A stretch of 64,000 nt of DNA, from positions 82,620,324 to 82,684,323 of the forward strand of contig CP136061.1 of NCBI GenBank assembly GCA_032622095.1, written 5' to 3'. The position numbers were made by a program, and so were the translations under genes. Below are positions 58,531 to 64,000 of the stretch, in pieces. Numbering within the stretch: position 1 is the first letter of the stretch; the number at the start of each line of letters is the position of its first letter. Under the pieces are notes generated by a model, which did no database searches, was not told the origin of the DNA, and saw only the letters and a program-made list of their open reading frames with translations. The DNA comes from Siphonodentalium dalli (Eukaryota; Mollusca; Scaphopoda; Gadilida; Siphonodentaliidae).

Positions 58531-59440
58531 CACACATACTTCGCTCATTTTTTTGCGTTATTTTATATGTACAAAATGTAAAAAGGGATTAGGGGAAACG
58601 TTTGTCAACTTATGAATCCCCCCTCTTCGTTGTCCGCTCCCCCCCCCCCACCATCGGTACTCCTAAAATCAAATAAGGAGGGTGATTATTGTTCTGTTGG
58701 GTTTATATAGCTATTTTGGCTCATCTCAATTGACATTTCAATACGCATAGGAGTACCAGTTTGCCTCCATATTACAGGTGCTGGCAAACTAATATATGCC
58801 TTAACTTGCCCTCAAGTCAACATCTCGATCCACATTTGCTCAAATAAGGAAAATATTTTTTTTGTTTTTATTGTGATAATAAAATTATAAGATCAATATT
58901 AAAAATTTGGAGTTCTATAAATTGTTTTCCATCATTCTTGGAGATTTGGGTTTCCTGAGTTGAGTCAGGTTTGTTCTGTGGCTCTCCTCAGGCGAGTCTC
59001 CTGTAGTTATAAACAGCCAGTCTAAAATGCATCCTTAAACAAATGCAAGATGTTTCAGTTGGAACACAGATATACAATTATTTAAAGGGTTGGTTCTTTA
59101 ATATGGGTGCTATCTTCCAAAGAACGGGAACACAGTTTTTTCATTTCTCTATATGGGTGGAAGTGATCACAAAATGTATACTATTCTCCAATTTATCTCT
59201 TGTAGTCAATAAACATTGAATTAATTACCTAGGAGAAAGTTAAAAATTGTAGCAACGCATAGCAAAATTGCTCACAAAGTCACAAAAATAAAGCGGGGAA
59301 TAAATTTCTAAGTTATTATCTGTTCCTTAATAATGTACTTCATTGTGTAGGAGAATGTCCTAAATCGAAATGTCACGATTTCAGTGACGTTGTGAGCGAA
59401 TTTTCTGTGCGTTGCTTACAATTATGAATATTCTCAGAAG
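58531..59440. other. Intergenic DNA, no gene seen
   Basis: It includes a C11 run at 58,639-58,649. Confidence 0.4.
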
Positions 59441-59446
59441 AATAGG

Positions 59447-59800
59447 CGCCTCGTTAGCCTCACATCTAAAAATAGAATCTTTGGTTCTAAAATTGGTTGT
59501 GGGTGTCTCGTTCGCCCCACTTCTAAAAATAGAATCTTTGGGTCTAAAATTGTTTGAGGGTAAAATTGTTTGAGGGTAAATTGTTTGAGGGTAAAATTGG
59601 TTGTACTAAAATATTCTCAAAACTTCCAAAATATCAAAACCCAAAACTTCCAAAATTTCAAAACCCAAAACTTCCAAAATTTCAAAACCCAAAACTTATT
59701 TTTCCAAAACAAAAAATTTCAAAACTTCCAAAAAATTTCAAAACCCCAAAATTTCAAAAAAGAAAAAATTTCAAAACCCTACAAAATTATTTCTCTAAAA
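59447..59800 (+). repeat. Short tandem repeats (about 60, 16 and 24 bp units)
   Basis: A block with TCTAAAAATAGAATCTTTGG occurs twice, then GTTTGAGGGTAAAATT-type units, then three to four 24-bp units (CCAAAATTTCAAAACCCAAA plus ACTT). Overlapping frames read as Lys/Asn/Pro/Gln-rich peptides and are probably not genes. Confidence 0.75.
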
Positions 59801-59947
59801 AAAAAAGTTTAAATAAAAAATTTATAACGAGTTTTCGGTTTCTGATAATCTCGATATTAAAAAAATGTCGAATGTTAAATTATTTGCGTGTAATATCTTT
59901 CGTTATTTTTTTTTGTTCAACCAATGTTTCAATGTATTTATTAATCG

Positions 59948-60340
59948 ATGTTTAGAAATAGCTTTATTGGACATTGTGACCATCGATATGAATGCATACA
60001 TTCCAGTGTTTTATCGGACGCAGTTCATATAATTGTCATACCTGAAAATAGACACTATTACTTTTACATAAATAATAAAGAGCGTTTATTCTTTACACTC
60101 TCTCTATCCCATATGACAGGTGTGTATTATCGTGAATTATTGGAAGTATTGAGACTAACGGTCGAAAATTGTAATGTGAAATTACAACCCTCCAGAATGA
60201 ATTGTCATATTCGCTGTACACGCAATTACACACGCGACATTGGTGGTAACAATGTGTCTTTCACACCTTTGCTTTACCAAATGAATTATATTATTTCCCC
60301 GTTCACAGTTATATGCTATTCAGAAAACATATCGATTTAA
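59948..60340 (+). CDS. Hypothetical protein upstream of the Polinton genes
   Basis: A 130-residue ATG-initiated frame on the same strand as the Polinton genes, 550 bp before the ATPase. It has no recognised domain; I see alternating hydrophobic and charged segments (HIIVIPEN, YYRELLEVLRLTV) and six Cys. It could be an accessory gene of the element or a chance ORF. The ATAAAGAGCGT 11-mer found elsewhere in the window lies within it at 60,075. Confidence 0.35.
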   Translation: MFRNSFIGHCDHRYECIHSSVLSDAVHIIVIPENRHYYFYINNKERLFFTLSLSHMTGVYYRELLEVLRLTVENCNVKLQPSRMNCHIRCTRNYTRDIGGNNVSFTPLLYQMNYIISPFTVICYSENISI

Positions 60341-60416
60341 TGTCTGAACAAACGGGTTAGTATCAATTAAGGTTGATAAACTGTGTCATTCACACGATAA
60401 TTAGTTAGCCAAAAAC

Positions 60417-60617
60417 ATGCATACGTCCAGGACACTCAATTATAGAAATTGCTTTGATGACATTGTTATAACAACATTACGTAATAACCACTTATCACTC
60501 CAGTCACACTTACGATCATATACCGAAACTACAGGTAGCACCGATGATGTAACATTATATCACTGCTATTGTACCAATGATAGGTTCAGACATGTTCGAT
60601 GTTTAGAAAATACATAA
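60417..60617 (+). CDS. Small hypothetical protein upstream of the Polinton genes
   Basis: A 66-residue ATG-initiated frame, 77 bp after the preceding one and on the same strand. It contains YHCYCTNDRF near the end but no known domain. It is listed because it keeps the orientation of the element; it may not be a gene. Confidence 0.25.
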   Translation: MHTSRTLNYRNCFDDIVITTLRNNHLSLQSHLRSYTETTGSTDDVTLYHCYCTNDRFRHVRCLENT

Positions 60618-60836
60618 TGTGCAGGTGTTCACTTGACAAGAGATTTTGTACACTCAATCACAGACCAACGTGATAATACCAGCCCACACCCAACCCCCAA
60701 CATCCACCAAACACCTTCACATCACTTACCAAAACCAATGATGTTATAAGAACTGTAGGTTTTTATAATATTATAGCTTGCAGTGTCATCCTGGTAATTC
60801 ATTTACAACAGCCATAACAAATGTTTACTTATGATG

Positions 60837-60844
60837 TATATAAG
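60837..60844 (+). promoter_or_regulatory. TATA-like box before the packaging ATPase
   Basis: TATATAAG lies 55 bases before the ATPase ATG. A similar TATAAGAACTGTA block at about 60,747 shares AAGAACTGTA with it, suggesting duplicated promoter sequence. No start site is known. Confidence 0.4.
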
Positions 60845-60891
60845 AACTGTATAGCTACTAATAAATAGGACACAGTGAACACAAAAAAAAA

Positions 60892-61548
60892 ATGGGTCCA
60901 ATTAACCATAGCTCCATACCATTTGAACCTTGTTCTAGTATTTGCATCACCGGACCAACTGGTTCTGGTAAGACGAGATGGGTCTACAGATTCCTGCAAA
61001 ATCTTAATGGAATGTATTCTAGAGATCCACCTAAGAAAATAATGTACTGTTACGGTATTTATCAAAATTTCTATGATGAAATTGAATCATCAATCGAAAA
61101 TTTGGTCATGCATCAAGGATTACCTACCCAAACAGAAATCGAAGAATTTGCTGACGGTAAACATAATATGTTAATATTAGACGACTTGATGCATCGCATT
61201 ATTGACCAAAAAGAGATTGAAACACTATTTACGCAGCAAACTCATCATCGCTGTCTTTCGGTGCTGTTTATTTCACAAAATTTATACGCACAAGGCAAGG
61301 CTGCGAGAACTATAGCCTTAAACACAGGATATCTAAAAAATTTGAGGGATGGATCACAAATTTCCACATTGGGTAGACAATTGTATCCCGGTAAATCTAA
61401 AGTACTCATTGAGGCATACAAGGATTGTATGAAGAAACCATTTGCGTATCTTATAATAGATATGTCCCCTCACACTGAGGACAAATACAGGCTACGAACA
61501 GACGTGTTTCCCAACCAAGACCCTATAATTTACGTACCTACTACGTAA
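60892..61548 (+). CDS. Polinton packaging ATPase (FtsK/HerA type)
   Basis: 218 residues, ATG at 60,892 after an A-rich leader. The Walker A motif GPTGSGKT is at residues 21-28, Walker B (LILDD) at 94-98, and a sensor-like FISQN at 126-130 with the conserved Gln. The compact size and the GPTGSGKT context fit the FtsK/HerA-superfamily genome-packaging ATPases of Polintons, which pump DNA into capsids of double-jelly-roll viruses. No membrane segment. The frame is uninterrupted and all key motifs are present. The next gene starts 40 bp downstream on the same strand. It could also be described as an A32-like ATPase, which is the same family. Confidence 0.88.
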   Translation: MGPINHSSIPFEPCSSICITGPTGSGKTRWVYRFLQNLNGMYSRDPPKKIMYCYGIYQNFYDEIESSIENLVMHQGLPTQTEIEEFADGKHNMLILDDLMHRIIDQKEIETLFTQQTHHRCLSVLFISQNLYAQGKAARTIALNTGYLKNLRDGSQISTLGRQLYPGKSKVLIEAYKDCMKKPFAYLIIDMSPHTEDKYRLRTDVFPNQDPIIYVPTT

Positions 61549-61588
61549 TAAGAAGGGGACAGTATCGGAGCTGAGTCGCGACGATAAA

Positions 61589-61912
61589 ATGAGTCGATTA
61601 TTACGTAATGAGTTGAATTTTGTCAGACTATTGACATCAACCCAATCAAGATCTCAACGAAACGCATTATTGACATCGATAACTAATAATCAGTTGAAAG
61701 TTCTGGTTGAAATTACGATCAATTTACTACATGATAGTTTAACAGTTACAGTTCAACAAAAAGCTAAATTACGGCGATATAAATCATTTTATATATTCTT
61801 GGGTGATAAATCTGTGAGTTTGTTGAGGAAAAGAAAAAGTGTGAATAATCACTCAACCGCCATTACTTTGATGTTGAACATCGTTGAACCTAAATTGAAA
61901 CAGTTTTTGTGA
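61589..61912 (+). CDS. Polinton small conserved basic protein
   Basis: 107 residues. The N-terminal half is helical with regularly placed Leu. A basic stretch with QQKAKLRRYKSF and then KSVSLLRKRKS lies in the middle. The Gln-Gln-Lys..Leu-Arg-Arg-Tyr-Lys and Val-Ser-Leu..Lys-Arg-Lys pattern matches a small protein repeatedly found next to the ATPase and integrase in Polintons. Its function is not established; a virion core or DNA-associated role has been suggested for such proteins, and I treat that as uncertain. The stop overlaps the next start in a TGATG. The usual Gly-rich hydrophobic tail of the family is not obvious here. Confidence 0.6.
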   Translation: MSRLLRNELNFVRLLTSTQSRSQRNALLTSITNNQLKVLVEITINLLHDSLTVTVQQKAKLRRYKSFYIFLGDKSVSLLRKRKSVNNHSTAITLMLNIVEPKLKQFL

Positions 61913-62280
61913 TGGAGTCTGTGAAGAAAACTGTTTTGATCCCGTATGAAAGATATATGAGGTACACTGAAAAAAGTGAACACAAAAAAGTTTCATCGGA
62001 GTCTAACATTGAACACAGCGACATCTCGGCAAACAATAGTAGCCATTCCGATGAAATGGATAAAGAAATGGACCCGATGAATAATCAGATTGTTAATACA
62101 GTTCAAACGACTGAACCTCAGGATGCAATCCAAAAATCAGAAGTTAACACATCGAAAAAGACACGTACCAAGCAAAGAAAAAAGAAAATAAGAGGGGTTA
62201 AGCGTGAAATATCTAGACCTCCGGGTATAATCGCCGGTAAACTGACCAAGATAAAGAACAAACGCTGGATATCACTGTGA
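61912..62280 (+). CDS. Polinton basic low-complexity protein
   Basis: The ATG at 61,912 shares its A with the preceding stop; the frame runs to TGA at 62,278-62,280, 122 residues. A short ordered N-terminus (VLIPYERYMRY) is followed by a Ser/Glu/Asp/Asn-rich, apparently disordered middle (about residues 25-85). A strongly basic segment (KKTRTKQRKKKIRG) comes next, and the C-terminus has SRPPG and a final KRWISL. The acidic-then-basic layout suggests a nucleic-acid or capsid-associated protein of the element. The RPPG..W ending resembles other Polinton proteins at this place; the function is unknown. The integrase starts five bases after its stop. Confidence 0.5.
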   Translation: MESVKKTVLIPYERYMRYTEKSEHKKVSSESNIEHSDISANNSSHSDEMDKEMDPMNNQIVNTVQTTEPQDAIQKSEVNTSKKTRTKQRKKKIRGVKREISRPPGIIAGKLTKIKNKRWISL

Positions 62281-62285
62281 ACAAT

Positions 62286-63395
62286 ATGGCCGATTGGAAA
62301 GATTATTTGAGTTCAATTTATTTTAATCCGGGTCACCCCGCATCGTACTCAGGAGCTACAAAGTTGCATCAGACTGTAAAATCTGAAAATAAGCACAACA
62401 TTTCCAAGCGCGAGATTGTGGCGTGGCTACAAAATCATGAAAGTTATTCCCTGACAAAAAGTGTTAGACGAAAATTCCCGATGTCTCGTGTTATTGTGAA
62501 CGCTTCTGACAGTCAATGGGATGGAGACCTCATGGATATGAATGATGTTTCCAAAGACAACGACAATTACACCTACGTGTTAGTAATGATTGACATTTTT
62601 TCTAGGAAGTTATGGTGTGAAGCTATAAAGAGGAAAACTGCAATTAATGTGATCAATGCTATGAAACATATATTTGAAGGTGGAAGAACCCCTCGCGTCC
62701 TCCGAACGGATCGCGGTTCGGAGTTCACAAACAAACGGGTCAAAAGTTACCTTAGGGGTCTTCATATATCTCAAATTTTTACGCAAAACGAAATGAAAGC
62801 CAATTATTCGGAACGGGTCATAAAAACTATAAAGCAGAAGATTTCACGTTATATGATAAAGCATAATAATGCTAGATATATCGACATTCTACAAGATATT
62901 GTGAAAAGTTATAACCATACAATACATCGTTCGTTAGGCACCACCCCTGACTCCATAACTGTTGAGAATGAAGATGAGTCTCGTCTCGATCAGTGGTTAA
63001 TAAGACAGAAGGGAGGTGTTAAAAGTAAATTGAAGAAAAAGTTCAAATACAATGTAAATGATATCGTTAGAATATCACACACCAAAGCAGTTTTTGACCG
63101 AGAATATTCTCAGAAATGGACTGGAGAGTTGTTCAAAGTGACTAAGAGGTTTTACAGGCAGAACATACCCTTGTATACGTTGACAGATTTCTTGGATGAA
63201 AACATTGAGGGTGCTTTCTACGAGTCAGATCTTCAAGGGGTGCGCGTTGATGACGAAACAGTTTACAGAATAGATAAAATTGTCAAAAAGAGGAAACGAA
63301 AGGGTCAAACTGAAGTCCTGGTGCACTGGCATTCATGGCCTGACAAATTTAATTCATGGATTTTAGAGTCTGATGTCGACAGATATCAAAATTAA
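62286..63395 (+). CDS. Polinton integrase with C-terminal chromodomain
   Basis: ATG at 62,286, TAA at 63,393-63,395, 369 residues. The N-terminal region (1-65) is typical of Polinton integrases. The retroviral-type core follows with the catalytic triad D81 (in DGDLMDM), D142 (in TDRGSEF) and E176 (in YSERVIK), with 33 residues between the last two. A KRKKF/SH3-like segment spans about 245-320. A chromodomain is at about 326-369 (VYRIDKI, VHWHSW, FNSWI), which in related elements targets insertion to methylated-histone chromatin. All catalytic residues are present and the frame is intact, so the enzyme may be functional. It catalyses strand transfer of the element ends into host DNA. Confidence 0.92.
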   Translation: MADWKDYLSSIYFNPGHPASYSGATKLHQTVKSENKHNISKREIVAWLQNHESYSLTKSVRRKFPMSRVIVNASDSQWDGDLMDMNDVSKDNDNYTYVLVMIDIFSRKLWCEAIKRKTAINVINAMKHIFEGGRTPRVLRTDRGSEFTNKRVKSYLRGLHISQIFTQNEMKANYSERVIKTIKQKISRYMIKHNNARYIDILQDIVKSYNHTIHRSLGTTPDSITVENEDESRLDQWLIRQKGGVKSKLKKKFKYNVNDIVRISHTKAVFDREYSQKWTGELFKVTKRFYRQNIPLYTLTDFLDENIEGAFYESDLQGVRVDDETVYRIDKIVKKRKRKGQTEVLVHWHSWPDKFNSWILESDVDRYQN

Positions 63396-63431
63396 TAAGA
63401 GCAAGCTATCCGAGGGGAAACCATTACAATC

Positions 63432-63872
63432 ATGAATAATAGAACAGATACCTTGACGAATATGTTTCAAACAGAACGCGGTCGTCTACATATGAATCTA
63501 CTTAAATGGATAGGAATTACTATTATGGTAATAACTCTGTCACTACCGGTTATAATAGTTCCAAAGAAGATACCACGTCAGACGGGGGACTATGAATTAC
63601 GTCATACGAATGAGTCACGCCCCCATGATTACGAACAACACCCCTGTGGGTTCGTGAAAAAGTGGACAATACGATCAAACATTACTGTTACATTATGTAA
63701 TAATCAAGGGCGCATTTATACACGCATTAGGCGAGTTGTGAATAACACTCCCGCGATTATAAGTATTCCGTATAACCAGTGGTCTGCCTTCAAGTATATA
63801 TTCAGTGATGTTGATAAAACTATAAGAGAAGAGATGAACATTGATTCTCATTTGAAACAAAATAGAAACTAG
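63432..63872 (+). CDS. Polinton membrane-anchored protein with a possible PC4-like domain
   Basis: 146 residues, ATG at 63,432. A hydrophobic segment at about 22-43 (LLKWIGITIMVITLSLPVII) looks like one transmembrane helix. The C-terminal part (about 83-133) runs ITVTL, RIYTRIRR, AIISIPYNQWSAF, then IFSDVDKTI. That is the strand-strand-(I-P-x-x-QW)-helix order of the PC4/p15 single-stranded-DNA-binding coactivator fold. The PC4 assignment is from pattern only and lacks the usual basic Gly-rich loop. It lies 36 bp after the integrase and four bases before the penton-like gene. Its function is unknown; a viral membrane or DNA-binding role are both possible. Confidence 0.5.
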   Translation: MNNRTDTLTNMFQTERGRLHMNLLKWIGITIMVITLSLPVIIVPKKIPRQTGDYELRHTNESRPHDYEQHPCGFVKKWTIRSNITVTLCNNQGRIYTRIRRVVNNTPAIISIPYNQWSAFKYIFSDVDKTIREEMNIDSHLKQNRN

Positions 63873-63876
63873 TCAT

Positions 63877-64000
63877 ATGGATAATTATTATCTGTACCTG
63901 ACTAGCGACGATTCCATAGATAAATATCCAGATAATCGTCCTCTCGACTTCACAATAGAGTTACCTGGTGTATTAATATTGGAAGGGGCGTGGTTATGTT
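63877..64000 (+). CDS. Polinton penton-like minor capsid protein, N-terminus (partial)
   Basis: ATG at 63,877; only 41 codons lie in the window. The start (YYLYLTSDDSIDKYPDN, then FTIELPG and LEGAW) matches the conserved N-terminal strand of the penton-like single-jelly-roll minor capsid proteins of Polintons, as I recall the family: a Y/F-x-L-x-S-x-x-S pattern, F/Y-P-D-N, then L-P and L-E/T-G-x-W. This protein should form the capsid vertices. The rest of the gene is beyond the edge, so its integrity cannot be judged. Confidence 0.7.
   Translation, partial: MDNYYLYLTSDDSIDKYPDNRPLDFTIELPGVLILEGAWLC

Larger units (their letters stand above)
60837..64000 (+). mobile_element. Polinton/Maverick element, partial (continues past the window)
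   Basis: Six consecutive same-strand genes include an FtsK/HerA-type packaging ATPase, a chromodomain integrase and a penton-like capsid protein. This combination is diagnostic of Polintons and the related adintoviruses. Gaps are short (from a 1-base overlap to 40 bases) and every complete frame is intact. The left terminus was not found; the start given is only the ATPase promoter. DNA polymerase B, cysteine protease and major capsid protein are not in the window. It is an integrated animal virus-like element; completeness cannot be judged. Confidence 0.85.

Noticed and set aside
59554..59955. Lys/Pro/Gln-rich 133-codon ORF with internal peptide repeats
   Set aside because: Produced by 24-bp AT-rich tandem repeats; overlapping frames give equally repetitive peptides.
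62277..62285. GTG upstream of the integrase ATG as start
   Set aside because: Non-ATG initiation is not expected here, and an ATG three codons later restores the usual N-terminus.

Overview
The window looks like a gene-poor, repeat-rich stretch of an invertebrate animal genome. The evidence is AT-rich intergenic DNA without operon spacing, several C2H2 zinc-finger arrays, LINE retrotransposon remnants with PHD and APE-endonuclease pieces, Helitron- and MITE-like elements, minisatellites, and one end of a Polinton/Maverick element. The TGDRPY finger linkers and the repeat types would fit a lophotrochozoan such as a mollusc, but that assignment is a weak inference.

Layout. 0-1.3 kb: the end of an intronless C2H2 zinc-finger array, broken by a stop. 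1.3-13 kb: intergenic DNA with decayed transposon coding fragments (3.1-3.6 and 7.2-7.6 kb), a 32-bp and a 55-bp tandem repeat, a strong inverted repeat with tRNA-like promoter boxes (9.75-9.93 kb), a TTAA-flanked MITE (11.06-11.62 kb) and a 5'-truncated LINE (11.9-12.9 kb). 13.2-19.0 kb: a very large tandem zinc-finger array built from 84-bp finger units. Only its first 16 fingers form a clean ATG-initiated ORF. The rest carries stops and frameshifts that were themselves copied by whole-finger duplications. 19-31.8 kb: no convincing gene; MITEs, foldback repeats, a hairpin and a 68-bp minisatellite.

31.8-42.8 kb: a 10-finger gene (32.07-33.07 kb). Its 3' end starts a large tandem duplication (32,967-39,700 and 39,701-42,779) in which the second copy lacks about 3.65 kb. 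A 361-bp Helitron-like element sits near the end of both copies. 43.7-45.0 kb: an about 110-bp-arm hairpin beside a minus-strand 10-finger gene. 45.3-50.7 kb: a MITE copy split by a 4.9-kb decayed LINE with a visible 7-bp target duplication. 50.7-53 kb: foldback sequence and MITE fragments. 53.1-53.9 kb: a minus-strand 8-finger gene. 54-60 kb: G-rich and tandem-repeat DNA.

60.9-64 kb (end of window): six compact, same-strand genes of a Polinton-type virus-like element: packaging ATPase, a small basic protein, a basic low-complexity protein, a chromodomain integrase, a membrane-anchored protein with a possible PC4-like domain, and the start of a penton-like minor capsid protein. DNA polymerase B, protease and major capsid protein are not seen and would lie beyond the right edge if the element is complete.

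How the parts relate. The zinc-finger arrays have no other recognisable domain and evolve by gain and loss of 84-bp fingers. The surrounding DNA is dominated by mobile elements whose nesting gives a relative order: MITE first, LINE into MITE, and MITE into an older tandem unit whose paralogue still has the empty TTAA site.
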